A stretch of DNA of 64,000 nt from Verrucomicrobiota bacterium JB024. Lineage in GTDB: Bacteria; Verrucomicrobiota; Verrucomicrobiia; Opitutales; Cerasicoccaceae. Each line of letters starts with the position of its first letter. Positions within the stretch are counted from its first letter, which is position 1. Made by a program: the position numbers and the translations under genes. Location: the NCBI GenBank assembly GCA_030673825.1, contig JAUTCS010000088.1, positions 1 to 64,000 on the forward strand, in the 5' to 3' direction. Below the pieces are notes generated by a model. The model made no database searches and had not been told where the DNA came from. It worked only from the letters and a program-made list of their open reading frames with translations. Shown here piece by piece: positions 33,096-45,499 of the stretch.

Positions 33096-34373
33096 TCAGC
33101 TGGTCAGCTGCTTGATGATTTCAATAATCGGCAGGAACAGAGCGATAACGATCGTACCGACGACGAGCGCGAGGAACACGATCATGATCGGCTCGATGAT
33201 GGACGTGATACTGCTCACGGCGTTGTCCACGTCTTCGTCGTAGTTGTCCGCGATACGGTTAAGCATTTCGGGCAGCTCGCCGGTTTCCTCACCCACGTCG
33301 ATCATACTGGTGACCATGGTCGGGAACACGCGCTGCTGCTCGAGCGGAGCGGCCAGCGGCTCACCGTCGCGCACGCGGTCATGGACGCGGTCCAGGGCGG
33401 CGCTGAGGATGGAGTTGCCGATAATATCGCGGGTGATCTGGAGGGCCTGGAGGATCGGCACCCCGGAGGACAGGAGCGTCCCAAAGGTACGGGTAAAGCG
33501 GGAAACGGCAGCCTTGCTGGCTAGGTCCCCGATTTTCGGCGTATGCAGGGCGAGCCAGTCCTTGGCTTTGCTGCCGGGGCCAGAGCTGGCCAGCAGGCGG
33601 AAGCCGACGATAACCGCGATAATCACGCCTACCATGACAATGGCGCCCACAAAGCTTTTCGGGGTGATAGCGTTACTGATGTTGATGACCCACTGAGTCA
33701 GCAAGGGCAGTTGAGCCCCACCGAGCATGTCGGAGAAAATCTTCTGGAAGCGCGGAACGATGAAGATCAGCAGCAGGGCGACGATGACCACGGCCACGCA
33801 CACGACCACGATCGGGTACACCATGGCGGACTTGACCTTTTTCTTCGTCTTGAGGTTCTTTTCCATGAACCGGGCCAGACGGGAGAGCACGACGTCGAGC
33901 ACGCCCCCGGCCTCACCGGCGCGGATCATGTTCACGTAGATGGGCTCAAAAACCTTCGGATGCTGGGCCAGACCGTCGGAAAGGTTGTTACCGGAGCGCA
34001 CGTTGTCGGCGATCTGGGAGAGGATCTCGCGGAAGCGCGGGTTCTTCTCCTGGCGGATCATGACCTCGAGGCTGCGCAGCAGCGGCAGACCGGCCTGAAG
34101 CAGCGTGGCCAGCTGGCGGGTAAAAATCGTCAGCCCTTCTTCGTTGATGGGCTTGCCGAAGGAAATGCCACCGGCCTTTTTCGGCTTGGCAGCGCCTCCG
34201 CGGGCGGGAGCGCCCTTACGGGCCGGAGCACCGGCGGCGGCGGCCGTGAGCTTGCTCACCATCAGGCCGCTTGCGCTCAGCTTGCTATTGGCCTCATCCT
34301 CGCTGTTGGCTACGATCTTGCCGGTCTTTTGCTTACCGGAGGCGTCAATTGCGGTGTAGGTAAATTTGGGCAT
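33096..34373 (-). CDS. pilC: Type IV pilus / type II secretion inner-membrane platform protein
   Basis: 425 aa from ATG 34373 ([10 protein letters not shown]), the usual family start; an upstream in-frame ATG at 34427 adds atypical residues. It is the polytopic platform on which PilB and PilT act. Two GspF domains are visible: about 85-210 ([50 protein letters not shown]) and about 285-405 ([43 protein letters not shown]). Three long hydrophobic helices are present. An Ala/Pro/Lys-rich linker ([18 protein letters not shown], about 50-67) is an unusual insertion after the first ~45 residues. It is the last gene of the four-gene motor operon. Confidence 0.95.
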   Translation of the reverse strand: MPKFTYTAIDASGKQKTGKIVANSEDEANSKLSASGLMVSKLTAAAAGAPARKGAPARGGAAKPKKAGGISFGKPINEEGLTIFTRQLATLLQAGLPLLRSLEVMIRQEKNPRFREILSQIADNVRSGNNLSDGLAQHPKVFEPIYVNMIRAGEAGGVLDVVLSRLARFMEKNLKTKKKVKSAMVYPIVVVCVAVVIVALLLIFIVPRFQKIFSDMLGGAQLPLLTQWVINISNAITPKSFVGAIVMVGVIIAVIVGFRLLASSGPGSKAKDWLALHTPKIGDLASKAAVSRFTRTFGTLLSSGVPILQALQITRDIIGNSILSAALDRVHDRVRDGEPLAAPLEQQRVFPTMVTSMIDVGEETGELPEMLNRIADNYDEDVDNAVSSITSIIEPIMIVFLALVVGTIVIALFLPIIEIIKQLTS

Positions 34374-34487
34374 GGGATAGGAGATTCTGTTGCGGTGGAA
34401 CGAGCGAAGATTCAGATAAAAAGCCATTTACGGGATGAAAACAAGCTCCCTTTTAGGTCGGGAGCCGCTCATCCGGGGATAAAAGGC

Positions 34488-36182
<1,695 letters not shown>

Positions 36183-36190
36183 CTTGGTGG

Positions 36191-37273
36191 CTAACTGGCA
36201 ACTCCGGTGGTCTTGATCGACTGTACTTTCTTGTACATCTCCGCCGGTATCTGGGATTTTTCTATGCAGGTCTCCGCAGAGATAAGCCCGCGATTAAAGA
36301 GATTGAGCAGGTGCGCATCGAGCGTGATCATCCCCAGGCTACCCCCGGTCTGGATGTCCGACATGATGCGGTAGGTCTTGTTTTCGCGGATGAGCGCGGA
36401 AATCGAGTCGGTCGTAACCATGATCTCATAGCTGGCGACCAGTCCCCCGCCCTCGCGGCGGCACAAGACCTGGGAAATAACGGCGACAAGGGTCGAGGCC
36501 AACTGCGTGCGGATCTGGTCCTTCGTGTCGGCCGGAAAGGCGTCCACAATGCGGTCCACCGTGCGGGCCGCCCCGGTGGTATGCAGCGTACCGAAGACTA
36601 GGTGCCCGGTCTCGGCGGCGGAGACGGCGGCCTCAATCGTCTCCAGGTCGCGCATTTCCCCGACGAGGATCACGTCCGGGTCCTGGCGCAGCGCCCCACG
36701 AATGGCCTCGGAAAAGCTCGGCACGTCCACCCCGACCTCGCGCTGGGTGATCAGGCACTTCTTGTGGTTATGGTAATACTCGATCGGGTCCTCGACGGTG
36801 ATGATGTGGCCGTCGCGGTTCTCGTTGATCCAATTGACCATCGAGGCGAGCGTGGTGCTCTTACCCGAGCCGGTGGGCCCGGTAACGAGGATCAGGCCAC
36901 GCGTGCGGCGCAAGAGGCTCTTGATCGTGTCGGGCAGGCCGATCTCGCGCAGACCGAAAAACTTGCTCGGGATCTGGCGCAGGACCATGCCGTAGTTGCC
37001 CTTGCTCTTGAGCACGGACACGCGGAAGCGCACCAAATCCTGAAAGGAGAACCCGAAGTCCGCACCGCCCTGGGTTTTGACCTTCTGCTGGTTATCGTCG
37101 GAAGTAATGGCCCGCATGAGCTCCTCGGTATCGTCGGGCTGCAAGTCCGGCCCATCCACCGGCACCATCGATCCACCCGTGCGCAGAGTCGGCGGCTGGC
37201 CGACCTGAAGGTGCAGGTCGGAAGCGCCCTCCTCTACCATGAGGTTGAGCAGATCGTTCATTTCGTAGCCCAT
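36191..37273 (-). CDS. pilT: Twitching motility / pilus retraction ATPase
   Basis: 360 aa. It powers pilus retraction. Signatures are [18 protein letters not shown] at the N-terminus (the second Met at 37261 is the family-like start), [51 protein letters not shown] and the C-terminal ISALIRENK. The last corresponds to the AIRNLIRE element needed for retraction. It lacks the zinc-finger segment of PilB, as expected. It sits between two PilB-like ATPase genes. Confidence 0.95.
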   Translation of the reverse strand: MGYEMNDLLNLMVEEGASDLHLQVGQPPTLRTGGSMVPVDGPDLQPDDTEELMRAITSDDNQQKVKTQGGADFGFSFQDLVRFRVSVLKSKGNYGMVLRQIPSKFFGLREIGLPDTIKSLLRRTRGLILVTGPTGSGKSTTLASMVNWINENRDGHIITVEDPIEYYHNHKKCLITQREVGVDVPSFSEAIRGALRQDPDVILVGEMRDLETIEAAVSAAETGHLVFGTLHTTGAARTVDRIVDAFPADTKDQIRTQLASTLVAVISQVLCRREGGGLVASYEIMVTTDSISALIRENKTYRIMSDIQTGGSLGMITLDAHLLNLFNRGLISAETCIEKSQIPAEMYKKVQSIKTTGVAS

Positions 37274-37317
37274 GGAGCTGTGCGGTTTTGCGGGGGTAAA
37301 AGTCGTGCGGGGGGAGA

Positions 37318-39078
37318 TCAGGGTGCGTCGCCAACGGTGACGTGCAGGACCTCGTCGAGGGTCGTCATACCGGCGGAAACCTTGCGGAAACCATCCTCGC
37401 GCATGGTGCGCATGCCGGCCTCGCGGGCCTTGGTGCGCAACTCGACGAGGGTACGGCCTTCGTAGATCATCTGCTGGATTTCTTCCGAGACGTTGAAAAT
37501 TTCAAAGATGCCGAAGCGGCCCTTGTACCCGGTGCCGTGGCACTTCGGGCAACCCTCGCCCTTGAAGAAGGTCGCGTCACTCAGCTGGGCGGGGTTCATG
37601 CCCATGGCGGCAACTTCCTTCGGCTCAAGGATGGTCGGCTTCTTACAGCCCTGGCAGATACGGCGTACGAGGCGCTGGGCCAGCACGCCGCGCAGCGACG
37701 CCGACACGAGGAACGGCTTGACCCCGATATCGACCAGACGGGTGACCGCGCTGGGGGCGTCATTGGTGTGCAGGGTACTGAACACCATGTGGCCGGTGAG
37801 CGAGGCGTTGACGGCGATTTCCGCCGTTTCAAGGTCTCGAATTTCCCCCACCATGATGATGTTCGGGGCCTGACGCAGCATGGAGCGCAGAGCCGCGGCG
37901 AAGGTCATGCCCACGTCCTTGCGCACCTGGACCTGGTTGATCCCGGTCATCTGGTACTCGACCGGGTCTTCAACGGTGATGATCTTGCGGTCGGGGTGGT
38001 TGACGTAATTAAGGGCGGAGTAAAGCGTGGTGGACTTACCCGAGCCGGTCGGCCCCGTCACGAGGAAGATACCGTCCGGCATGGCCACGAGGCGCTCGAA
38101 GCGCTCCTGGTCGTCGCTGAAGAAGCCCAGCTGCGGCAGCCCGAGGTTGAGCCCTTCCTTGTCAAGAATACGCATGACAATGGACTCGCCGTAAACGGTG
38201 GGCAGCGAGGAGACGCGAAGGTCGATTTCCTTGGCGCTGGTCTTCATCTGGATGCGTCCGTCCTGCGGGACACGCTTCTCGGCGATGGAGATATTCGCCA
38301 TCAGCTTGAGACGCGAAAGGATCGAGGGCTGGAGGCGCTTGGGCGGGTTTTCCACTTCCTGCAAGACGCCGTCAATGCGGTAGCGGACGCGGAAGCGCTT
38401 CTCCAGCGGCTCCAGGTGAATGTCCGACGCGCGGCGCTTGATCGCCTCGGTGATCAGCATGTGCACGTAGCGGATGATCGGGGCTTCCTCTTCCTTGACC
38501 CCCTGCTCGTCGCCGGTGGGCAGGTCGATGGTGATGTCGCCCTCGTCGGCGATCTCCCCGAACAGCCCCTCCATCTCGCCAAGGTCCTCGGCGTGGGGGC
38601 TCTCGTAGTACTGCTGGATGGCGTGCTCGATGTCCTCCAGCGGGGCCAGTCGGGCATTGACCGTCATCTTGATCACGTGGCTGATGCTGTCGATGGCATC
38701 CACGTCAAGCGGGTCGGCCGTGGCAAGCTCCAGCTGGGTCCCGTCTACTTCGATCGGGAAGACCTTGTAGCGGGTGGCCATCTGGCGGTCCACTTTTTCC
38801 AGCGCCTCATGGGAGACGCGGATATCGTTCAAATCGACAACCTCCATGCTGAACTCGTCAGCCATCGCCTCAACAACTTGTTGAGCGGTGATAAGGCCCT
38901 TCTGGATCAGCAGATCGAGGGTCTGCGTGTCCGGATTGGCAGGAGCATCATCCTGCGCCTCAACCTGCTGGCGCGCGGATTCCACGTCCTCGCCAGTTAC
39001 GAGAGCTTTATCTTGGAGGAGTTGGAGTACAAAATCGTCTGCGGACGTCACGGGACTAATAAGTAGAATATTTCGCAC
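37318..39078 (-). CDS. Second PilB/GspE-type ATPase
   Basis: 586 aa. Complete PilB/GspE ATPase: N-terminal MshEN-like region (about 10-150, [27 protein letters not shown]), acidic linker (about 165-205), [20 protein letters not shown], Walker [39 protein letters not shown] and the zinc motif CQGC ... CPKC. It is the first gene of the operon, 44 nt before pilT. Its sequence differs clearly from the 34488-36182 paralogue, so it is an old duplication. It may serve a different pilus or secretion branch sharing PilC. No pilin, secretin or PilMNOP gene is in the window. Confidence 0.92.
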   Translation of the reverse strand: MRNILLISPVTSADDFVLQLLQDKALVTGEDVESARQQVEAQDDAPANPDTQTLDLLIQKGLITAQQVVEAMADEFSMEVVDLNDIRVSHEALEKVDRQMATRYKVFPIEVDGTQLELATADPLDVDAIDSISHVIKMTVNARLAPLEDIEHAIQQYYESPHAEDLGEMEGLFGEIADEGDITIDLPTGDEQGVKEEEAPIIRYVHMLITEAIKRRASDIHLEPLEKRFRVRYRIDGVLQEVENPPKRLQPSILSRLKLMANISIAEKRVPQDGRIQMKTSAKEIDLRVSSLPTVYGESIVMRILDKEGLNLGLPQLGFFSDDQERFERLVAMPDGIFLVTGPTGSGKSTTLYSALNYVNHPDRKIITVEDPVEYQMTGINQVQVRKDVGMTFAAALRSMLRQAPNIIMVGEIRDLETAEIAVNASLTGHMVFSTLHTNDAPSAVTRLVDIGVKPFLVSASLRGVLAQRLVRRICQGCKKPTILEPKEVAAMGMNPAQLSDATFFKGEGCPKCHGTGYKGRFGIFEIFNVSEEIQQMIYEGRTLVELRTKAREAGMRTMREDGFRKVSAGMTTLDEVLHVTVGDAP

Positions 39079-39273
39079 AAAAATGCGCGATTTGCACCGG
39101 GGGTCAATGGGTTAAATGTGGGAGCTTGCCAACAAATCGGCATTTTGCAAAGCGGAATCTTGGGCAAACCAACCCGCTTTCTTATCCCTCCAGCGCCGAC
39201 AATTCACCCCCGCACGGGTCTTGACCCCATTCCGGCAGCTTTCCCCGTGCTTTTCATAACCTGAAGATCAGGA

Positions 39274-39783
39274 CTAAAAAAGTAATTGGAAGTCCAGCGG
39301 TCGGGTGTACATGTCCAGCCCGCCATCCGCCGTGCGCGGCCATTGCTCCGCCGGACGGTCCCAGTAGAGCTCGACCCCGTTGCCGTCAGGATCGCGCAGA
39401 TACAAAGCCAGGCTGACCCCATGATCCGACGCCCCGTCCAGCTCGATCCCTGCCCGGGCCAGCCGTTGATAGGCGTCCCCCAGCGAAGCCGCCGTCGGGT
39501 ACAGGATGGCGACATGGTAAAGCCCCGTCGTGCCCGGTGCAGGTGGCCGCCCCCCGGCACTCTCCCACGTGTTCAGTCCTATATGGTGGTGATAGCCGCC
39601 CGCCGACAAGAAAGCAGCCTGCGCCCCATAGCGCTGCGTCAGTTCAAAGCCAAGCACGCCCTGATAAAAGGCAAGCGAGCGGTCCAGGTCCGCCACCTTC
39701 AGGTGGACATGGCCGATGCGCACGCCGGGGTCAATCGCAGCCCGGGAAGGGTTGGTCTGAGCGGGGGAAGTCGTTGCGTTCAT
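39274..39783 (-). CDS. VOC-family protein (glyoxalase / extradiol dioxygenase-like)
   Basis: 169 aa from ATG 39783 (MNATTSPAQ); a longer frame reaches 39891 without family residues. One vicinal-oxygen-chelate module pair is visible: RIGHVHLKVADLDRSLAFYQ, GGYHHHIGLNTWESAGG, TTGLYHVAILYP, GVSLALYLRDPDGNGVELYWDRP. These match the CatE-like subgroup of VOC proteins, sometimes annotated as catechol 2,3-dioxygenase. The metal-binding His/Glu pattern (HVH, YHHH, VELYW) is intact. The substrate is unknown. It stands alone, with no aromatic-catabolism neighbours. Confidence 0.88.
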   Translation of the reverse strand: MNATTSPAQTNPSRAAIDPGVRIGHVHLKVADLDRSLAFYQGVLGFELTQRYGAQAAFLSAGGYHHHIGLNTWESAGGRPPAPGTTGLYHVAILYPTAASLGDAYQRLARAGIELDGASDHGVSLALYLRDPDGNGVELYWDRPAEQWPRTADGGLDMYTRPLDFQLLF

Positions 39784-39988
39784 GATAGCTATCAAGAAAC
39801 CGCCAATATACACCCACTCCCGGGCCTGCGCTGGTCGTTCCCGATAATTCCGGAAAGAAACCGGGCACAGGCTTTCCGCCCTCTCCCGCACCAGAAAAGG
39901 AAAACCTGCCCACGCAAACCGAGCGCCTTGCAGGCGCTAGGGAAGAGGGACGCCCGATAAAAAGAAACCATCCACCGGACTCCGTCCT
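39784..39988. other. Intergenic sequence, upstream of the VOC gene
   Basis: No gene seen. It is the left part of a 340-bp gap; the right part holds a run of palindromes next to the rho stop. Confidence 0.4.
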
Positions 39989-40124
39989 GGGGGCGCAGCC
40001 CTGCGCAATGCTGCCCCCCTTACTGTCCAGTGAGGTCACGCGGCCGGGGCAGCGGCCTGTCTGGCCGCGATGGGGCAGAGCCCCATGGCGGTGCGAAGCA
40101 CCGAGGGTGCAGGGTATGCCCTGC
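39989..40124. repeat. Run of five short palindromes abutting the rho stop
   Basis: In order: GCGCAG/CTGCGC near 39994-40006; GCGGCC-TGTCT-GGCCGC (40052-40068); ATGGGGCAGAGCCCCAT (40070-40086); GGTGCGAAGCACC (40090-40102); and GCAGGGTATGCCCTGC (40109-40124). The last touches the rho stop codon. None has a T run, so classical terminators are unlikely. The spacing is irregular and the hairpins differ in sequence, so this is neither CRISPR nor a simple tandem repeat. Confidence 0.7.
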
Positions 40125-42340
40125 TAACGGCCCATGGCCATGAGGAACTCTGCGTTGGTCTTGGTCTTCTTGATGCGGCTGATGAGCATCTCCATGGCCT
40201 CGGTGGAGGGGACGCCCTTCATGGCGCGGCGCAGGGAGTAGATCTTTTCCATCTCGTGCGGATGGTAAAGGAGCTCTTCCTTGCGGGTGCCGCTCTTCTC
40301 GAAGTTGAGCGCGGGGAAGATGCGCTTGTTGACCAGTTCGCGGTCGAGGTGGAGCTCCATGTTACCGGTGCCCTTGAATTCCTCGAAAATAACCTCGTCC
40401 ATCTTGCTGCCGGTATCGACCAGCGCCGTGCCCAGAATGGTCAGGCTACCGCCGCCCTCGATGTTACGGGCCGAGCCAAAGAAGCGCTTGGGCTTCTGCA
40501 AGGCGCCCGCCTCGACACCACCGGAGAGGATCTTGCCGCTGCTGGGCATGAGGGTGTTGTAGGCGCGGGCCAGACGCGTGATCGAGTCCAGCAGGATGAC
40601 CACATCCTTACCGCTTTCCACCATACGGCGCGACTTTTCGATGACCATCTCAGCCGCGTGCACATGGCTCTCGGCGGACTCGTCAAAGGTCGAGCAGATG
40701 ACCTCGGCACTCTCCACCTGGCGGCGAAAGTCCGTCACTTCTTCCGGGCGCTCGTCAATGAGCAGGATGATGAGGTGGACGTTCGGGCGGTTCTTGGTGA
40801 TGGCCTTGGCCATGCCCTGCATAAGGACGGTCTTACCGGTGCGCGGCGGGGCCACGATGAGCCCGCGCTGCCCCAGCCCGACGGGTGTGAGCAGGTCCAC
40901 GATGCGCATGGAGTTGTTATCCCAGTCCACGTCGTCCGGCGGGCACTCCAGCAGGATGCGCTCCAGCGGATAGTACGGCGTCAGCTCGGTAAAGGGCGTG
41001 AGGTGCTGGACCGACTCGGGGTCGGCGTCCATGATCTTGTCAACGCCGATAACAAAGGGGGTCGTCTCGTTTTCGCGGGCGGCGTGCAGGAACACGTCCA
41101 CGATGTGCCCGCGCTGGAGCCCATAGCGCTCGATAAAGGTGCGGTGCAGGAACGCGCTCTCGGCGAGTACCCTGTATTGCTCGGACTGATACACGACGAA
41201 GCCGTAGCCGTCCTCGGCCAACTCGACGATCCCGCGGGCGCGGACCGGCGCGGCATCGGCGGTGGACTTGTCCATGATGGCACGCAGGAGCTTCTTCTTG
41301 GAAGGAGCGCCCTCCCACTCCGCCCCCAGTTCGCGGGCACGGTTCTCCAGCTCGGGCAGGTGCAGGCGGTTGATCTCGTTGTAATCGACAGCCGGAGCGG
41401 AACCACCGGTCTTTTCGGCCTTGAGCGTGTCAAAGGCTTCGGCGGTGTTGAGCGTCTCGTCGTCAATCAGCGAGTCGTAAACGGGCGCTTCGTAATCGTC
41501 GTCGCTGGAGGCGGCGAAACCGCCGGCGGGCTGGAAGAAGCCCTTCTTGCGCTGCTGCTTGTTAAATTTGTTCTTCTTGCCGCCCTGCTGGAAGTTCGGA
41601 TTGTTCCCGCCACCCTGCTGGTAGTTCGGGTTGCCGCCCTTCTTGAAATTCTTGTTGTTCTTGGGCTGCCAGTGCTGGCCCTTGCCGCCCTGCTGTTGCT
41701 GCTTGTCGCGGCGGTTGAACTTGTCATTACCGCGATTCTGGAAGTCGGGACGGTCGCCGCCCTTGCGGTCCTGGCGGTCGCCACGGTCGTCCCGGTCATC
41801 ACGCCGGTCACGGCCCTCGCGGCCACGCGGGGAAGCATCGTCGTCGCCACTGTCGCGGTCGCTGCTGTCATCACGTTCATCGCGATCATCGCGTTCGCCA
41901 CGGACGCTCTTGTCTGTGCGCTCATCGCGGGCGTCGCTGTCGTCATCGTCGGAACGCTCGTCATCCTGACGGCGGCTGCGCGCCTGACGGTCGCCGTAGT
42001 CATCGACGTCGTCGGGATCGGCGGAAAAAGTCTGCGGAACATCATCGTCCTCATCGGCGGGCGGCTTCTGGCGGGAGCGGGCCGGGGTCATCTTGGGCCG
42101 ACGGGCGGGCTTTTCGCGCTCCTCCTGCCCACTGTCCTCGCGGGCCGGGGCGGATTCCGCCTTGGGGCTGGACTCGGGCTCGGAAGCGGCTTGCGCCGGG
42201 GCCTCAGCAGCCTCGTCCTTTTTGTCGGCGGCCTTCTTACGGGCCGAGCCGCGGCGCACGCTCTTGCGGGCCGTTTTCTTCTTGGGGGTGGCGGCTTCGT
42301 CGGCCTCCAGGGTGAAATTAAACTCTTCAGCTTCGCTCAT
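40124..42340 (-). CDS. rho: Transcription termination factor Rho with long disordered N-terminus
   Basis: 738 aa against about 420 for E. coli Rho. The C-terminal ~400 residues are a complete Rho: N-terminal helix bundle ([18 protein letters not shown]), RNA-binding cold-shock-like domain ([26 protein letters not shown]), Walker [13 protein letters not shown], Walker [17 protein letters not shown], and the Q/R-loop region [20 protein letters not shown]. The first ~330 residues are an inserted low-complexity region. It has K/A/R- and E/P-rich blocks (1-100), R/D repeats (about 120-200, RDDRDERDD), then an N/Q/G-rich segment (about 205-270, [24 protein letters not shown]). N-terminal insertions occur in several phyla, and an N/Q-rich one in Clostridium botulinum Rho is prion-forming. 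It lies 72 nt downstream of coaE. Confidence 0.95.
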   Translation of the reverse strand: MSEAEEFNFTLEADEAATPKKKTARKSVRRGSARKKAADKKDEAAEAPAQAASEPESSPKAESAPAREDSGQEEREKPARRPKMTPARSRQKPPADEDDDVPQTFSADPDDVDDYGDRQARSRRQDDERSDDDDSDARDERTDKSVRGERDDRDERDDSSDRDSGDDDASPRGREGRDRRDDRDDRGDRQDRKGGDRPDFQNRGNDKFNRRDKQQQQGGKGQHWQPKNNKNFKKGGNPNYQQGGGNNPNFQQGGKKNKFNKQQRKKGFFQPAGGFAASSDDDYEAPVYDSLIDDETLNTAEAFDTLKAEKTGGSAPAVDYNEINRLHLPELENRARELGAEWEGAPSKKKLLRAIMDKSTADAAPVRARGIVELAEDGYGFVVYQSEQYRVLAESAFLHRTFIERYGLQRGHIVDVFLHAARENETTPFVIGVDKIMDADPESVQHLTPFTELTPYYPLERILLECPPDDVDWDNNSMRIVDLLTPVGLGQRGLIVAPPRTGKTVLMQGMAKAITKNRPNVHLIILLIDERPEEVTDFRRQVESAEVICSTFDESAESHVHAAEMVIEKSRRMVESGKDVVILLDSITRLARAYNTLMPSSGKILSGGVEAGALQKPKRFFGSARNIEGGGSLTILGTALVDTGSKMDEVIFEEFKGTGNMELHLDRELVNKRIFPALNFEKSGTRKEELLYHPHEMEKIYSLRRAMKGVPSTEAMEMLISRIKKTKTNAEFLMAMGR

Positions 42341-42412
42341 GGCGGGTTGATCACTGGGCGCGCGGCCCCACCTACGCGGTGGCGGATGGCGGATACAGGC
42401 CCGGTTGGCTTG

Positions 42413-42997
42413 TCAGGAAACGTGGGTTAGTGGGTCAATCAGTTGAAATACCTGCTGCCGGAGAAAATCCTGCGTGCCGTCATTGAAAAGGACAAAATCC
42501 GCACGGCTGATTTTCTGCTCAAGGGGGAGTTGCCGCTGGATTCGGGCCTTGGCTTGCTCGTGTGAGAGCCCCTTGGCGGCAAGGCGATCCATCTGAATCG
42601 CCTCGGACGAAGCTAAACAAACAGTGAAATCGAAGTGCTTTTCAAGATTTTTTTCAAACAGCAGCGGGATTTCCACACACCAGTTAGCCTCGGGATCAGA
42701 CGCGATCAGCCCCTGCCAGGCCTCCGACACGCGGGGATGGAGCAGCTTTTCGAGCCATTGGAGCGCCTCCGCATCATGGAAGACGACCGAGGCGATAGCG
42801 GCGCGGTCCACCCCACCCTCGGCCAGGATGACCTGCTCTCCAAAGCGTTCCCGCAGCGCGGCGTGTACCTTGGCGTCGCCGTCGAGCAGCTCGCGCACGA
42901 TCTGGTCGCAGTCCACGCGCCGAAAGCCCGCCTCCTCGAAAAAGCCGCCCGCGGTGGATTTGCCGCAGCCGATGCCGCCTGTAAGCCCTAACTTCAT
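42413..42997 (-). CDS. coaE: Dephospho-CoA kinase
   Basis: 194 aa from ATG 42997 (MKLGLTGGIGCGKST), the family N-terminus; the frame opens upstream at 43072 without conserved residues. It phosphorylates dephospho-CoA in the last step of coenzyme A synthesis. P-loop GGIGCGKST, DCDQIVREL, LLHPRV and IPLLFE are the recognised motifs. It is followed by rho, with which it is probably cotranscribed. Confidence 0.94.
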   Translation of the reverse strand: MKLGLTGGIGCGKSTAGGFFEEAGFRRVDCDQIVRELLDGDAKVHAALRERFGEQVILAEGGVDRAAIASVVFHDAEALQWLEKLLHPRVSEAWQGLIASDPEANWCVEIPLLFEKNLEKHFDFTVCLASSEAIQMDRLAAKGLSHEQAKARIQRQLPLEQKISRADFVLFNDGTQDFLRQQVFQLIDPLTHVS

Positions 42998-43108
42998 ATC
43001 AAATGCTATCCGGTAAACTGTACCACAAAGCCACGATCCTGCAGAAAGTGAAGCCAGAAAACGGGCACGCACGTCACCCGGCCCGTTCAGCGTGCATAAA
43101 AAAACTAA

Positions 43109-44221
43109 CTACCGCGAGCGTGTGCGGAAAGGCGTCCGCGAGTTGTCGTCCCCGGTCGCATCTGTAGAGTCGGCCGGAGCCGCGGTGCTGTCGGCGGCAG
43201 GCGCAGCTTCGGCGCTGGCCGGGGCGGACGGCGCCGGGGCCTGTCCCGTCAAAGCCGTGATCTGCGCCTCCAGATCGGCGATGCGGGCGCGAAGCTTGGC
43301 CGAGGCAGCCTGCTCGGCAGCGAGTTGGTCCTGGAGCGAGGCGATTTCGGCCTGGGCAACCTTGAGGTCCGCCGGAAGCTCCGAGCCTGCCGCACGCTTG
43401 CGGTTGAGCTCGCCCAGTGTCGGTAAAGCCGCCGACGGGAGATTAGCCGCCGTTCCACCCGTCGTGCCAGTCGTCTCCGACGCTGGCGTCGCCGGAACGG
43501 CCCCGGCAGCCTCCGCCGGGGCGGCAGGCGGAATCGCGGGGCTGGCCGCTTCCTTAAATGAAACAGCGGGCAGCGTCCAGGCCGTCAACGGCCCCACATA
43601 GATGGAGCGCCCGGCGGTAAAGTAGGTCTTTTCCTGACCGTCTTTGTCCCGCATGAGGTTCCGGCTCTGCGTGCTGAGGATACGGCGCCCGTTGCGCTCG
43701 TCGAAGCTCTCGTAAAAGACATTGTAGTCGGTGCGCGGTACCCCGTACTCGCGCCAGGCGATGCGGCCATCCTCGACCTCACCGCGGTACACGGTGTTCT
43801 TGCCCTCCTGATTGATGCGGTTGATGAGGAAGCCATTGGAGACTTCGGTTTCGGTGGAGGAGTATTTGGCGTTGGTGTCACGGCCGAACTGGAAGCGCCC
43901 CTTGAGCACTTCGCGCCCGTTGATGCTTTCCATACGGTACTCGGACTCCAGTGGCAGGGTTTGCAGGACGGTCCCGAACTTATCCGTCAGGTCGATCGAG
44001 CCGCGCCAACTCCCCGCGTACAGCCGGAGGATTTTCAACAGCTCCTCGTCAGACAGGGGCACGCCGGGGGTCTTGTCCGCGCTCCCCACGATCTGCTCGA
44101 TGGAAAACGGCTGGGCTTCGTCGCCCGTGTCCTGCCCGGACGCCCAACCCGCCACGCCCAGCGCCAACGCCAGGCAGAGCGCGTGTTTGAAAAGTCCGGT
44201 TACTGTGGAAAAACGTGCCAT
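43109..44221 (-). CDS. Secreted hypothetical protein with C-terminal coiled coil
   Basis: 370 aa. A signal peptide (about 1-29, HALCLALALGVAGWASGQ) is followed by a globular beta-rich domain (about 60-210, LYAGSWRGSIDLTDKFG, VYRGEVEDGRIAWREYG). Next come an Ala/Pro/Thr-rich linker (about 220-265), a coiled coil (about 285-320, DLKVAQAEIASLQDQLAAEQAASAKLRARIADLEAQI, given here in part) and a low-complexity tail. The globular part resembles lipocalin-like or DUF1579-type beta barrels in layout, but no family is assigned. It is probably periplasmic or outer-surface. It is divergent from the HD-domain gene, 243 nt away. Confidence 0.72.
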   Translation of the reverse strand: MARFSTVTGLFKHALCLALALGVAGWASGQDTGDEAQPFSIEQIVGSADKTPGVPLSDEELLKILRLYAGSWRGSIDLTDKFGTVLQTLPLESEYRMESINGREVLKGRFQFGRDTNAKYSSTETEVSNGFLINRINQEGKNTVYRGEVEDGRIAWREYGVPRTDYNVFYESFDERNGRRILSTQSRNLMRDKDGQEKTYFTAGRSIYVGPLTAWTLPAVSFKEAASPAIPPAAPAEAAGAVPATPASETTGTTGGTAANLPSAALPTLGELNRKRAAGSELPADLKVAQAEIASLQDQLAAEQAASAKLRARIADLEAQITALTGQAPAPSAPASAEAAPAADSTAAPADSTDATGDDNSRTPFRTRSR

Positions 44222-44464
44222 AGATGATTAATCGGCCAAAAGGTCCCGGCCTAAAAGAAGGCGACACCGGCGCGCCGTTATTTGTTCAGAAAGTGAACCG
44301 AAGCGCCGGAGCGTGAGAAGAAAGAATCAACATGGTGGCATCCCCCGCCCTTTTCAATGACAATCCCTTAACTCCACAAGTCCCCGTCCGAGAAGAAACG
44401 CGCAACGCCCCCGAGCGTTACCTCAACTTAATTGAATATGAGTCGCAAAAAATGCCGTTGAAAA

Positions 44465-45385
44465 ATGGGGGTGTTGCTTTATATCGTAGCCACTATTATC
44501 AATCCTGAGGTACAATCCGGCCACTTCCGCTTTAAACTGGAAGACATCGATTTTCGCAGCCCCAAGGAGGTCGCGAAATGGGCCGTCCTGCTCCATGCGG
44601 AAGCCTTTCCCGAGGCTCCGTGCGGCTATATTCTGCCGCGCTTCGAGGCGATCACGGACATGTTCGAGGGGCACTATCCGGGCTTCCTGCCCATGGACAC
44701 CGCCTACCACGATCTCGAACACACCCTCCAGACCACCCTCTGCCTGATCGTGCTCCTGGTCAACCGGCACTTCACCGGCGTCGAACCCCGGCTGACCCCG
44801 GAGGACTTCAACACCGCCCTCATCGCCATCCTCCTGCACGATATGGGCTACCTCAAGGAGTCCGGCGACGACGACGGCACCGGCGCCAAGTACACCCACG
44901 TACACGAGCAGCGCAGCTGCCGCCACGCCCGTGCCTACCTCACCCGACGCGATTGGTCCGAGGCCGCCGTCCGTAGCGTCGAGAACCTTATCCGCTGCAC
45001 CGGCCCGCGCGCCGACCTCGCCACGATCGACTTCGCCTCGGAGACGGAAAAAATGCTCGGACAAGCCGTCTGTACCGCGGATTTCATCGGGCAGATCAGC
45101 GACCCGCGCTACACCGAAAAGCTCCGACCGCTCTATCAGGAATTCACCGAAAGCTACGCTCACCAGAAACTTCCGCCCGAGCAGTGGCCTTACCACTGCT
45201 ACGAGGACCTGCTGCGCAAGACGCCCGACTTCTACGACAAGTTCGTCGTACCCCGCATGAACAACGAGTGCGGCAACCTCTGGCGCTTCCTCGAAAATCC
45301 CCGCACCGGCGACAACCCATACCTCGACAGCGTCCAGCGCAACCTGCGCCTGATCCGTCAGGCCATTGCCGAGCTGCCCGCCTGA
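44465..45385 (+). CDS. HD-domain phosphohydrolase
   Basis: 306 aa. Metal-dependent HD superfamily. His82 and His86 in YHDLEHT, the HD doublet in LLHDMGYL (His125-Asp126), a further His in THVHEQR (about 145-147) and an Asp in TADFIGQ (about 205) give a complete five- or six-ligand site. The arrangement resembles the cyclic-nucleotide phosphodiesterase-like HD fold (YHNxxHxxxV...HDxGH) rather than HD-GYP; no GYP motif is seen. The substrate is not assigned. It has no signal peptide. It is divergent from the secreted protein gene and convergent with the flavoprotein gene. Confidence 0.85.
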   Translation: MGVLLYIVATIINPEVQSGHFRFKLEDIDFRSPKEVAKWAVLLHAEAFPEAPCGYILPRFEAITDMFEGHYPGFLPMDTAYHDLEHTLQTTLCLIVLLVNRHFTGVEPRLTPEDFNTALIAILLHDMGYLKESGDDDGTGAKYTHVHEQRSCRHARAYLTRRDWSEAAVRSVENLIRCTGPRADLATIDFASETEKMLGQAVCTADFIGQISDPRYTEKLRPLYQEFTESYAHQKLPPEQWPYHCYEDLLRKTPDFYDKFVVPRMNNECGNLWRFLENPRTGDNPYLDSVQRNLRLIRQAIAELPA

Positions 45386-45499
45386 GCGACACGGAAAGTA
45401 TTTGTCCATCGCCCTGCGCCTTGACACGACCCCGGAGCCTTTCCGGTACCAATCAAGCTTTCCGGGCCCGAGCTTGCAGTTGCAAACAACAGCCCAGGC

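Noticed and set aside
39989-40124. CRISPR-like array
   Set aside because: Hairpins differ in sequence and spacing; no constant repeat and no cas genes.
40070-42430. 786-residue plus-strand open frame over rho
   Set aside because: Antisense to Rho signatures; its Val/Ile/Ala-rich stretch mirrors the R/D repeats.
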